Assembly (NCBI GenBank): GCA_903929135.1
Contig: CAIYTH010000013.1
Coordinates: 62,001-126,000, forward strand
Direction of reading: 5' to 3'
Origin: an uncultured Chlorobiales bacterium
GTDB lineage: Bacteria > Bacteroidota > Chlorobiia > Chlorobiales > Chlorobiaceae
DNA length: 64,000 bases
Positions within the stretch are counted from its first letter, which is position 1; each line of letters begins with the position of its first letter. The notes under the pieces were generated by a model. That model was not told the origin of the DNA. It was given only the letters and a program-made list of their open reading frames with translations, and ran no database searches. Of this stretch, positions 54,836 through 63,401 are shown in pieces. A program made the translations under genes and the position numbers.

Positions 54836-56941
54836 TTAGAACAGGCCGGTGATTGAAAGCATCATGTCGATCAGTTTGATGCCGACAAAAGGCACCAGGA
54901 CACCGCCGACACCATAAACGAGAAGATTGTTGCGCAGGAGCGCCTCCGCACCGAGGGGTCGGTATCTGACGCCCCTGATGGCAATCGGGATGAGCATGGG
55001 GATGATGATCGCATTGAAGATCAACGCCGATAGGATGGCGCTGTCCGGCGTCGAAAGCTGCATGATGTTCAGTACCCGGAGCCCGGGTATGGCCAGCAGG
55101 AACATGGCCGGAATGATGGCGAAATATTTTGCGACGTCATTGGCGATCGAGAATGTGGTCAGCGCTCCCCGGGTCATCAGCAGCTGCTTGCCGATCTCGA
55201 TGATCTCGATCAGCTTGGTCGGATCGCTGTCGAGATCGACCATGTTCCCCGCTTCCTTGGCCGCCTGTGTCCCCGAATTCATCGCCACTCCGATATCCGC
55301 CTGTGCAAGGGCCGGAGCGTCGTTCGTGCCGTCACCCATCATGGCGACGAGCCGCCCGGATTGCTGCTCCTTGCGGATATACTGCAGTTTGTCTTCGGGT
55401 TTCGCCTCGGCGATATAGTCGTCCACACCTGCCTGTTTTGCGATTTCAGCCGCCGTCAGCGGATTGTCGCCGGTCACCATCACGACCCGCAGCCCCATGG
55501 AGCGCAACCGTCTGAACCGGTCGGTGATCCCCGGCTTGAGCACATCGGACAACTCGACTATCCCGAGCGCCCGGTTTCCGTCGGCGACAACGAGAGGTGT
55601 CATGCCTTTCCTGGCAACCGAATCGACAATAGCCTGAAGTTCATCGGGAAGGGTGCCACCCTGATCTGCGACGTAGTTTCGCACGGCGTCGCCGGAGCCC
55701 TTCCGCACCTTTCTTCCGTCTGGCAGATCGAGGCCGCTCAGCCTGGTCTGGGCTGAAAAGGCGATGACTTCCGATCCTGATGTTTCAGCGGGTGCATCCT
55801 CGCCGAGGATGTTTTCGCTAAGTACGACAATGGAACGTCCTTCCGGAGTCTGGTCGCCGAATGAGGCCTCCATGGCAATCCTGGCGAGATACCTTGAATC
55901 CACTCCGTTCAGCGGGAGGAAGCTGGTCGCCTGGCGATTGCCCATCGTGATGGTGCCGGTTTTGTCGAGCAGCAGCGTATCGATGTCGCCGGCCAGCTCG
56001 ACGGCCTTGCCGCTTTTTGCAAGCACATTGGCCGAAAGGGCCCGGTCCATGCCTGCCAGCCCTATTGCGGAAAGCAGGGCGCCGATGGTGGTCGGGATGA
56101 GGCATACCAGCAGGGCAACCAGCGTCGGCACTGAGATGGTAATGCCGAAATACCTGCCGATCGGCCAGAGCGTACCCGTAACCATCAGAAACGCCAGGGT
56201 CAATCCGGCAAGCGTCACCGTCAACGCGAGTTCGTTCGGGGTTTTCTGGCGAACGGCACCCTCAACCAGGGCGATCATCCTGTCGAGGAAAGAGTTGCCG
56301 GCCGAGACGGTGATTTTCACCACAATCCGGTCGGAGATAACCCTGGTGCCGCCCACGACCCCCGAACGGTCTCCGCCAGCCTCTCTCACAACAGGTGCCG
56401 ATTCGCCCGTGATTGCCGATTCGTCGACCATCGCAACACCTTCCGCCACCTCGCCGTCACCGGGAATGAGATCGCCTGCGTTGACCACGACCAGGTCGCC
56501 CTCCTGCAGTTCGTCTGAACTGACCTGCGTCACCCTGCCGTCACGAAGCCTGTTTGCCGCCGTGCTCTGCCTCGTCTTTTTGAGGCTGTCGGCCTGCGCC
56601 TTTCCACGAGCTTCGGCGAGCGATTCGGCAAAATTCGAAAACAGCACGGTCAGCCAGAGAACCAGCAGCACGGCCAGATTGTAGATGAGCCCGTCCCTGC
56701 CGGTCGCGGCGTCGTAGATCGTTATCAGCGTCGTCAGTATGGCCCCGATTTCGGTAATGAACATGACGGGATTCCTGGCCATGACCACGGGATTGAGCAT
56801 CCTGAACGACTGCACGATCGCAGACCTGACCTGCGAACCTTCGAATATGGAGGCGTTTCGCGCCCGCCTCCGTTCTGTTTTACCCGGCAGACTCCCGGCC
56901 TGGTTGCCGGCAGTTGTGCTGCTCTTTGGATTATTCATCAT
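54836..56941 (-). CDS. kdpB: K+-transporting ATPase subunit B (P-type ATPase)
   Basis: The 701-residue catalytic subunit. Phosphorylation site DKTGTIT, TGES in the actuator domain, GDGTNDAPALAQADIGVAMNSGTQAAKEA in the hinge, and seven membrane helices are present. It has an N-terminal cytoplasmic extension of about 30 residues with GNQAGSLPGKTERRRAR. It lies 15 bp after kdpA. Confidence 0.97.
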   Translation of the reverse strand: MMNNPKSSTTAGNQAGSLPGKTERRRARNASIFEGSQVRSAIVQSFRMLNPVVMARNPVMFITEIGAILTTLITIYDAATGRDGLIYNLAVLLVLWLTVLFSNFAESLAEARGKAQADSLKKTRQSTAANRLRDGRVTQVSSDELQEGDLVVVNAGDLIPGDGEVAEGVAMVDESAITGESAPVVREAGGDRSGVVGGTRVISDRIVVKITVSAGNSFLDRMIALVEGAVRQKTPNELALTVTLAGLTLAFLMVTGTLWPIGRYFGITISVPTLVALLVCLIPTTIGALLSAIGLAGMDRALSANVLAKSGKAVELAGDIDTLLLDKTGTITMGNRQATSFLPLNGVDSRYLARIAMEASFGDQTPEGRSIVVLSENILGEDAPAETSGSEVIAFSAQTRLSGLDLPDGRKVRKGSGDAVRNYVADQGGTLPDELQAIVDSVARKGMTPLVVADGNRALGIVELSDVLKPGITDRFRRLRSMGLRVVMVTGDNPLTAAEIAKQAGVDDYIAEAKPEDKLQYIRKEQQSGRLVAMMGDGTNDAPALAQADIGVAMNSGTQAAKEAGNMVDLDSDPTKLIEIIEIGKQLLMTRGALTTFSIANDVAKYFAIIPAMFLLAIPGLRVLNIMQLSTPDSAILSALIFNAIIIPMLIPIAIRGVRYRPLGAEALLRNNLLVYGVGGVLVPFVGIKLIDMMLSITGLF

Positions 56942-56956
56942 GTTTCCGGGATTTCG

Positions 56957-58627
56957 TTATTGAAGAGATGTCGAAAGGTAGTCGGCCACCGGTCCGAGGA
57001 CGGCGACAGGCATGAAGAGCAGAGCGCCGATCAGCAGCACGCTGCCGAGAATGACAACGGCGAAGAGCGGGGTATCGATGCGCAACGTTCCTGAGGTTTC
57101 GGGAACCGGCTTCTTGGCTGCCATTGATCCGGCGATTGCCAGAGGCAGGACAATGGGGATATACCGTCCCAGAAGCATGACCAGTCCGGTCGCCACATTC
57201 CACGGCACGGTTCCGTCACCCAGGCCTTCGAAGCCGGAGCCGTTGTTGGCCGCTGCCGAACTGAACTCGTAGAGAATCTCCGTGAATCCGTGAGCGCCCT
57301 TGTTGAGCACGGTGCCTGCGCCCCATGAGGTCGATGCGAAAACGGCCGTCCCGACAAGGATCAGCAGGGGATGGACCAGCAGCGCGAGCAGCGCCAGCTT
57401 CATCTCATGGGTTTCAACCTTCCGGGCGCAATATTCAGGCGTCCTTCCGACCATCATGCCGCAAATGAAGACCCCGACGATGATGAAGATGAACATGTTG
57501 ATGAACCCGACTCCCACGCCCCCGAAAATCACATTCAGCCACATCCCGGCGAGCGGGACCAGGCCGGTCAGGGGATTGAGGCTGTCGTGCATGCAGTTGA
57601 CCGACCCGTTGCTGGTCGCCGTCGTAACGGCCGCCCATATCGCCCCTGTGGCTGGACCGAAGCGAAGCTCTTTGCCCTCGAGATTCGACATGGCGTCGAT
57701 GGGCAGTCCACTGAAGGCCATGGCCGGAGCACTTTCCAGGGAAAGGGCAATGCCGGCTTTCAGGAGAAGCATGAGCAGCATCACGGCAAAGATCACTGCG
57801 GCGTGGCGCATCCTTCCGGTAATGCGTCCGAACATCCAGACCGATGCCATCGCAATCAGGGGAATGCTCATACATTCGATGGCGTTGGTCAGGAACGAGG
57901 GGTTTTCAAAAGGGTGCGTCGAATTAGGCCCGAAAAATCCTCCGCCGTTCGTGCCGAGCTGCTTGATGGCCTCCATGGCCGCCACCGGTCCCCGGGCGAT
58001 GGTCTGCGTCGCCCCTTCGAGCGTTCGCGCCACGGCCGCCCCTTCGAACGTCATGGGTACCCCGCCGACAACAAGCAGCAGGGCGACCACGACGGAAAGC
58101 GGCATGAGCAGGAACAGTATGGCCCTGACCAGATCGCGGTAGAAGTTGCCGATCAGCGTTTTCCCCGCCAATGCCCTTGCCAGGGCCGCAAGGCAGGCGA
58201 TGCCGGTCGCTGCCGAAACAAACTGCAACCAGGTCAGGGCAAAAAGCTGGGAGAAATAGCTCATGGCCACTTCTCCCGAATAGTGCTGCAGGTTGGTGTT
58301 GGTCACGAACGAGCTTGCCGTATTGAAAATCAGGCTGGCTTCCAGAGCTCCCCTGCTGTCCGGGTTGAGCGGAAGCGATTGCTGAAATGCGAGCATGAGG
58401 ACGACGGCGGTGAACATGATGGCATTGAACGAGAGCATGGAGACCAGGTAACCTTGCCACCCCTGCTCCCTGTCGAGCATTTTACCGCCGGTTTTTCGCA
58501 GAAGCATTGCCAACCTTCCGTCAGCGGCATGTTCCGGAGGATTCATGACGGCAGTCATGAACCGGCCCAGCGGCCATGAAAGCACAACAGGCAAGCCAAT
58601 CAAAAGCAACAGCATGAGTATCGACAT
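56957..58627 (-). CDS. kdpA: K+-transporting ATPase subunit A (K+-channel-like)
   Basis: The 556-residue K+-binding and translocating subunit. It has ten or so membrane helices and selectivity-filter-like loops, including TNTNLQHYSGE, QLGTNGGGFFGPNSTHPFENP, TSNGSVNCMHDS and NNGSGFEGL. It starts with ATG 58627, 11 bp after the kdpF stop. Confidence 0.97.
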   Translation of the reverse strand: MSILMLLLLIGLPVVLSWPLGRFMTAVMNPPEHAADGRLAMLLRKTGGKMLDREQGWQGYLVSMLSFNAIMFTAVVLMLAFQQSLPLNPDSRGALEASLIFNTASSFVTNTNLQHYSGEVAMSYFSQLFALTWLQFVSAATGIACLAALARALAGKTLIGNFYRDLVRAILFLLMPLSVVVALLLVVGGVPMTFEGAAVARTLEGATQTIARGPVAAMEAIKQLGTNGGGFFGPNSTHPFENPSFLTNAIECMSIPLIAMASVWMFGRITGRMRHAAVIFAVMLLMLLLKAGIALSLESAPAMAFSGLPIDAMSNLEGKELRFGPATGAIWAAVTTATSNGSVNCMHDSLNPLTGLVPLAGMWLNVIFGGVGVGFINMFIFIIVGVFICGMMVGRTPEYCARKVETHEMKLALLALLVHPLLILVGTAVFASTSWGAGTVLNKGAHGFTEILYEFSSAAANNGSGFEGLGDGTVPWNVATGLVMLLGRYIPIVLPLAIAGSMAAKKPVPETSGTLRIDTPLFAVVILGSVLLIGALLFMPVAVLGPVADYLSTSLQ

Positions 58628-58638
58628 AGAAGACTCCT

Positions 58639-58719
58639 TTAGAATTTTTCGGGCGAAACCACGGCGATCATGAGATACGCCGCACAGGCGACCAGAACCG
58701 GCAACACGAAATACTCCAT
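58639..58719 (-). CDS. kdpF: K+-transporting ATPase subunit F
   Basis: A 26-residue single-helix subunit, MEYFVLPVLVACAAYLMIAV then VSPEKF. The PEKF-type end and place just before kdpA are characteristic. An ideal GGAGGT lies 5 nt upstream. Too short to appear in most ORF lists. Confidence 0.9.
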   Translation of the reverse strand: MEYFVLPVLVACAAYLMIAVVSPEKF

Positions 58720-58720
58720 T

Positions 58721-58819
58721 TCAACCTCCGATTGATTGGTGAATAAGGGCAGCAAGGCCCGCTAACAGCAGAAAAATCAGCAACCCCAGATAGATGGCCT
58801 GATAGGCGTTCATATTCAT
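58721..58819 (-). CDS. Novel 32-residue membrane peptide between kinase and kdpF
   Basis: It begins MNMNAYQAIYLGLLIFLLLA and continues with a Gly/Ala/Leu helix ending HQSIGG, predicting a single transmembrane span. Its ATG overlaps the kinase stop (ATGA, 58816-58819), and GGAGG lies about 10 nt upstream. It has no PEKF-type end, so it is not simply a second KdpF. It may modulate the pump or the kinase. Confidence 0.7.
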   Translation of the reverse strand: MNMNAYQAIYLGLLIFLLLAGLAALIHQSIGG

Positions 58820-60675
58820 GCCTGTTCTCCCTCCATGAGCTTCGTCGTTTTTGAAAGCTGCGGCTTGCAGCGCGGCAGCGTAAAGCTGAACAGGGATCCT
58901 TTACCCGGAAGGCTTTGTGAGGAGACGGCTCCACCCTGGGCTTCGACGAGTTCCTTCACGATGGAAAGCCCGAGTCCGACCCCTGACCGCACATCCTGAC
59001 CGGGAACCCTGAAAAACTGCTCGAACAGATGCGCCATATGTTCAGAAGCAATGCCCGCACCGGTATCTTCGACGAAAAACCGTACCATCCCATCTTCCTG
59101 TGTGGCCCCGACGGTCACCTTACCCCCGGGCATGGTAAACCGCAGCGCATTCGAGAGCAGGTTGGCGAATACATGCCTGATACCCGCCGGATCTGCAACG
59201 ACATCGGGCAGCTCTCCGGAGGTGACCGCTGTCAGGGTCACATTCCTGTCTTTCGCTTCGCCCAGAAACGGTTCCATACCTTCCCGGACAAGCAGCGCCG
59301 GCTTGACCGGGCGAGGTTCGAGCTGTCCCTTGCCCGATTCGATGCGGTTCAGGTCGAGCAGGTCATCGAGCATGTCGACCAGTCGTTCACAGTCTTCCCG
59401 GGCACCGACGAGCAGTTCACTCTGCTTTCCGTTCAGGGCGCCGACCTCTTCGTCGAGCATCAGGTGAATTGACATACGCAGGGAGGTCAATGGCGTTTTG
59501 AGCTGATGGGAGACGGTTGATACCATACCTCGTTTCATCTCCTGCTGTTCGTGTAACTGCGTCACATCGCTGATCATCAGAATCGATCCGGTGACTTTGC
59601 CGGATTCCGATACGATCGGTATGGTAGTTGGCTGGAAGAAGTACTCCTTGTTGCCGACGAACTGCTGTACATATTTGTCCTCGAGACCTGCTGGTTTCAG
59701 GTCGTCAATGGAGTTGTCAAGGAGTCCCGGCATCCATTTGAAGGGAAGCTCCCTGACTGAAACTCCCGGTTTCAGGCCAAAAAACAGGACCGCTTTTTCG
59801 GTCGAGACCTGTACTTGTCCCTGGGGGTCGAGTACAGCCACCGAGAAGGGCAGGGCCCTGAAAACATCGTCTGTCAGCTTGCGGCTCCGGATCAGGTTCT
59901 CCAGGTCGCTGTTCCGGTTCTGACGCAGGGCGATCAGCATGGCGTTGAACGATCTGGACAGCTGGCCGACTTCATCCTGGGCAACAGTCTGGAGGACAAC
60001 TTCCAGATTGCCACGCCGAATCTCTTCGGTCGTGTCAATCAGGTTCCGCAAAGGATTCAGAACCCAACGGTGAATCTGATAGCCAAGCAGCAGGGCGAGC
60101 AGGACGCTGGCCATGCCGATGGAAAGCACCCGCCAGCGTGCCGATATCGAAAGGTTGCGTGATGCGTTTTTTTCCGAAATCATGTTCGCCTGATTCATCT
60201 CGAGAATCTCGCGGGAAACCAGCCTGATTTCGTTGGAGAGAGGCACCAGCCTTTTCAGGTAAAGGAGTCGTCGTTCAGGCTCAGGCCCCTGGCTCTCCAT
60301 GATCGTGGAGAGAATCCTGAAATAATCCTCTGACAGACGGAGAACACGATCAGCACGCTCCTGTTCTCCCGGTAAGGTGATATTGTGCAGTTCACGATCG
60401 AGCGCGTCGTTGAATTTCGCTTTCTGCCCGTTGACCATGCGCCTGCTCTCTCCGCTGTTACCGAGGAGGGAGTTCAGCACCAGGCTGTCGATGCTTCCCA
60501 ACGCATCTTTCATATCCTGGCAGGCCACCACGCTCAGGTAATTCTGCTTCAGCACGATGGCCAGGGATTTTCCGAGCTCGTCGATCTGCCCGATCGTCAT
60601 GAGGCTGATGGTGGCCACGATGGCCAGCATTCCACTCATGCCGAGCAGCAGCTTCTGTCTGATTCCGATGTTCAT
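58816..60675 (-). CDS. Membrane sensor histidine kinase (KinB-like), kdp-linked
   Basis: A 619-residue sensor kinase. Transmembrane helix 1 (about 8-28), a helical periplasmic sensor (about 30-180), transmembrane helix 2 (182-204), HAMP (about 205-255), PAS (about 265-375), phospho-acceptor His390 in VSHQLKTPLTSL, and the HATPase N box NLLSNALRF, G1 VEDTGAGIAS and G2 GVGLGLSIVK. The layout resembles Pseudomonas KinB, partner of the NtrC-like AlgB. It lacks a KdpD sensor domain; that part sits in a separate protein at 52519. A sigma54-type promoter lies just upstream. Confidence 0.93.
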   Translation of the reverse strand: MNIGIRQKLLLGMSGMLAIVATISLMTIGQIDELGKSLAIVLKQNYLSVVACQDMKDALGSIDSLVLNSLLGNSGESRRMVNGQKAKFNDALDRELHNITLPGEQERADRVLRLSEDYFRILSTIMESQGPEPERRLLYLKRLVPLSNEIRLVSREILEMNQANMISEKNASRNLSISARWRVLSIGMASVLLALLLGYQIHRWVLNPLRNLIDTTEEIRRGNLEVVLQTVAQDEVGQLSRSFNAMLIALRQNRNSDLENLIRSRKLTDDVFRALPFSVAVLDPQGQVQVSTEKAVLFFGLKPGVSVRELPFKWMPGLLDNSIDDLKPAGLEDKYVQQFVGNKEYFFQPTTIPIVSESGKVTGSILMISDVTQLHEQQEMKRGMVSTVSHQLKTPLTSLRMSIHLMLDEEVGALNGKQSELLVGAREDCERLVDMLDDLLDLNRIESGKGQLEPRPVKPALLVREGMEPFLGEAKDRNVTLTAVTSGELPDVVADPAGIRHVFANLLSNALRFTMPGGKVTVGATQEDGMVRFFVEDTGAGIASEHMAHLFEQFFRVPGQDVRSGVGLGLSIVKELVEAQGGAVSSQSLPGKGSLFSFTLPRCKPQLSKTTKLMEGEQA

Positions 60676-60698
60676 GTTTCAACCTTTATCTCCTCTTT

Positions 60699-60714
60699 TA
60701 CAAATAGCGTGCCA
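60699..60714 (-). promoter_or_regulatory. Sigma54-type (-24/-12) promoter of the kinase-kdp operon
   Basis: On the minus strand the sequence reads TGGCACGCTATTTGTA. It matches TGGCACN5TTGCW at all but one consensus base: GG at -24 and G of the -12 pair (GT in place of GC), spaced by ten bases. The predicted start site lies near 60688, 13 nt before the kinase ATG; AAAGG at 60683-60687 would then be the ribosome-binding site. The upstream neighbour is a sigma54 activator. Confidence 0.7.
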
Positions 60715-60776
60715 GACGCAGGATCAAGGCTGATCGGGCGGATCAGGGGGAGAATGCGGTGGTTTCGGTTTTAAAA

Positions 60777-60805
60777 TGCACGGTCGAAAACCATGCGATC
60801 GTGCA
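60777..60805. promoter_or_regulatory. Inverted repeat, candidate enhancer site for the NtrC-type regulator
   Basis: Half-sites TGCACGGTCG (60777-60786) and CGATCGTGCA (60796-60805) are inverted copies with 9 of 10 bases matching and a 9-nt spacer. The centre is about 77 bp upstream of the -24 element and about 100 bp from the predicted start, the usual place of enhancer sites for sigma54 activators. The rest of 60676-60929 shows nothing else. Confidence 0.65.
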
Positions 60806-60929
60806 AAATTCAACGTCGCACAGCAGGGAACTCAGCCGTGAGGAGAGGTGGGAATACAATTGCTTTCAAGAGAGGGGAATCCGTCGGGAAGGGGGGGGCA
60901 AGAGCTGTTTACCGTTTCGGCACCATCGT

Positions 60930-62297
60930 TTACAGCCCGTACTGCTTGCGCTTTCTCCAGAGGGTCGCCTTGTCGATGCCAAGCACCACGGCAGCTTCAT
61001 GCACCGATGATGTCGAGGCGAGCACCCTCCTGATATGCAGCTCCTCGATGGTTTCGAGTTTTATCCGGTCTCCGATCATGATTTGCCGTTGCACGGCTGA
61101 CGCCATGGACTCCGGGAGAAGTTCCTCCCCGATCATCGACGTCGTGCACAGGATCACCGCCCTTTCGACCACGTTTCGAAGCTCGCGGATGTTTCCGGGC
61201 CAGCCATAGTCGCGAAAAATTTGCAGCACCGCGGGGCTGAATCCATGAATTGCCTTGTGGTTCTGGGCATTGAAAAAAGCAAGCATGTTGCCGGCCAATG
61301 CTTCGATATCCCCGGAACGCTCGGCAAGAGATGGAAGTGTTATCTGAATGACGTTGAGGCGATAAAAGAGATCCTCCCTGAATCGGCCCGATGCGACTGC
61401 CGATTCGAGATCGACATTGGTGGCGGCGATGATCCTGACATTCGCTTTCCGGGTGCGCTGATCGCCGACGCGTTCATATTCCCGTTCCTGGATGAATCGC
61501 AGGAGTTTCGACTGGATCGAAAGCGGCAGATCACCTATCTCGTCAAGGAAAAGCGTTCCCCCTTCGCAACTCGCGACACGTCCCTGGTTGTCCCTGAGGG
61601 CCCCCGTAAAAGCGCCCTTGACGTGACCGAACAACTCGCTTTCCAGAAGCTCCTGGCTCAGCGCGGGGCAGGAGATGACACCGAAAGGGTTGCCGGATCG
61701 ACGGCTCCAGCGGTGGATGAGCCGGGCAAGCATGGTTTTGCCCGTGCCACTCGGTCCCTGCAGCATGACAACCGCATCGGAAGTCGAAACCTGCCGGGCA
61801 AGTTCGATCACCCGCTGCATTGGGGGATACACGGAGTTCAGCGACACATCCGGGTCGTTGCGATCCAGATCGTCCTGCAGGAGATTGATGCGCTGCTCCA
61901 GCGTCCGGAGCGCAGCCACTCGTTCAAGGACGAGCTTGAGCTGGCCCGGCATGAACGGCTTGGGAAGATAGTCGACAGCACCGCGCCTCATCGCTTCGAC
62001 CGCCGTATCCACCGATGCGAATGCCGTTATGACCACGATCTTCAGCCAGGGAGAGCCGGCAAGCAGCGAGGAAACCAGATCGAGTCCGCTTTCAAGGCCC
62101 AACCGGAGATCGACAAACGCGAGATCGAAAATCTGGAGGCCTGCTTCGGTAAGGGCATCTTTCGCGTTCGAGACAGCCGTGACCTTGTGGTGTTGCAGGT
62201 CGAAAAACATCATCATGGTTTTTCTGATGTTGCTTTCGTCATCCACGACAAGCACATGCATCGGGGATGAAGGCGATACTTTATCAACAAGCTCCAT
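60930..62297 (-). CDS. NtrC-family response regulator (AlgB-like sigma54 activator)
   Basis: A 455-residue regulator. A receiver domain with Asp63 (AFVDLRLG) is followed by an AAA+ domain with Walker A GPSGTGKT (181-188), the sigma54-contacting GAFTGA loop (228-233), Walker B GTLFLDEIGDLP and the R-finger region. The Fis-like HTH (SSVHEAAVVLGIDKATLWRKR) is C-terminal. AGGTGA precedes the ATG. It lies 254 bp upstream of the kinase-kdp operon, and should phosphorylation-dependently activate the sigma54 promoter there. Normal Kdp systems use KdpE, an OmpR-type regulator, instead. Confidence 0.95.
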   Translation of the reverse strand: MELVDKVSPSSPMHVLVVDDESNIRKTMMMFFDLQHHKVTAVSNAKDALTEAGLQIFDLAFVDLRLGLESGLDLVSSLLAGSPWLKIVVITAFASVDTAVEAMRRGAVDYLPKPFMPGQLKLVLERVAALRTLEQRINLLQDDLDRNDPDVSLNSVYPPMQRVIELARQVSTSDAVVMLQGPSGTGKTMLARLIHRWSRRSGNPFGVISCPALSQELLESELFGHVKGAFTGALRDNQGRVASCEGGTLFLDEIGDLPLSIQSKLLRFIQEREYERVGDQRTRKANVRIIAATNVDLESAVASGRFREDLFYRLNVIQITLPSLAERSGDIEALAGNMLAFFNAQNHKAIHGFSPAVLQIFRDYGWPGNIRELRNVVERAVILCTTSMIGEELLPESMASAVQRQIMIGDRIKLETIEELHIRRVLASTSSVHEAAVVLGIDKATLWRKRKQYGL

Positions 62298-62639
62298 GAT
62301 GGTTCACCTGAAAAGCGTTAACGAACAATGCCTGATAAAATTATGAAAACTTTTCGATAAAGGGAGGCGTCGCGCCAACTGCCCGTAATGGCTCGAATAC
62401 CGTATCCGGGGATCGCCGTCGGCTTTTCTGTCAGGATGAGCGGCAAGCCGGGGAAGCCGGGACGCGGAGAACTTGGCGTCTACGGTTCAGAACGTTATCT
62501 TTTAGCGAAGTTGTTCATCTGTGCTCTTTCCGACAGGATCAGGTGGCAGTTTCAACCCACAGGCGCACGAGTCAAACCGTATGCGCACTATCGGGATATT
62601 CATCTGAACGCGAAGGTTAATCAGCCACCCGACAATACC
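62298..62639. other. Intergenic region between divergent regulator and membrane-protein genes
   Basis: About 342 bp with divergent promoters. I see no conserved hairpin, no sigma54 consensus and no strong repeat. A plus-strand frame continues through it upstream of 62640, but it lacks homology and a ribosome-binding site. Confidence 0.5.
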
Positions 62640-63401
62640 ATGAACGAACGACTGGCCGCCGGTCTCCTTGCCGGCATATCCGTCGCGCTGATCGGCGCCG
62701 AAACAGCCCTTGCGGCTTTTTACGGCTTCGATCCCGGCCGGATCCTTTTCTGCCTTGCGCTCTACGTGGGTGCTGCAGGGCTGTTGTTTTCCCTGAAGCT
62801 CCTCTTCGACGGGGGCGGCAGCCGGATCGAGAGCGTTTCGGAGCGCAGGGTCCGAGCCATGCGGGGCGATGCCGCCGGTCGACTCGATGGTTACGAAATC
62901 GATGACGAGTTCCTCGGCCGCGGTCGGAGCGACCGGAAGCCGGCCTCCTCCGGAAGCCGACCGCTCGACGACGAGGCGCTGAAGGCTGCCGTGACCTCGT
63001 ATGCCTCAATGGCAGGCGGTTTCGAGAAGCTTCGCGAAACCCTCGACCAGGTCGGCGAAGATGCCTTCCGCTCGATGGCCCGCAAAGCAGGCATTGACGG
63101 GGTGACGAAGGAGCGTGCGATGTCTGCGCTCACGGAGCTCATTGCCGCCGAAGGGGCAGGAAGGGAGGGTGAGGGTGTACCGACCCTTTCGATCTCCCTC
63201 GACCGGGAAACCTTCGACGATTACATCCGACGCTGCATGACCGACAAGGAGACCTGCCAGGATGACGACGAGGGGGCCGGATTTTCGATAGGGCTCGACG
63301 CGGCGGACCTTTCCAGCCGTCCATCCGAGCCGCCGACCGATTTCTCGCACGACCCGAAGGCGGTTTTCGCGAAGATCAACCGACCTGGCGGTGCCCGGTG
63401 A
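62640..63401 (+). CDS. Unknown membrane protein with acidic soluble tail
   Basis: A 253-residue protein starting at ATG 62640 (MNERLAAGLLAGISVALIGA). Two membrane helices (about 5-27 and 37-60) are followed by a charged, helical C-terminal region (about 70-253) without a recognised motif. The longer frame from 62388 adds an unlikely leader. Its stop overlaps the GTG start of the next gene (GTGA), showing translational coupling to an RNA methyltransferase. Confidence 0.75.
   Translation: MNERLAAGLLAGISVALIGAETALAAFYGFDPGRILFCLALYVGAAGLLFSLKLLFDGGGSRIESVSERRVRAMRGDAAGRLDGYEIDDEFLGRGRSDRKPASSGSRPLDDEALKAAVTSYASMAGGFEKLRETLDQVGEDAFRSMARKAGIDGVTKERAMSALTELIAAEGAGREGEGVPTLSISLDRETFDDYIRRCMTDKETCQDDDEGAGFSIGLDAADLSSRPSEPPTDFSHDPKAVFAKINRPGGAR

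Noticed and set aside
57371-58579. 402-codon plus-strand frame
   Set aside because: It is antisense to kdpA; the product is His/Arg/Gln-rich, which is typical of a shadow frame.
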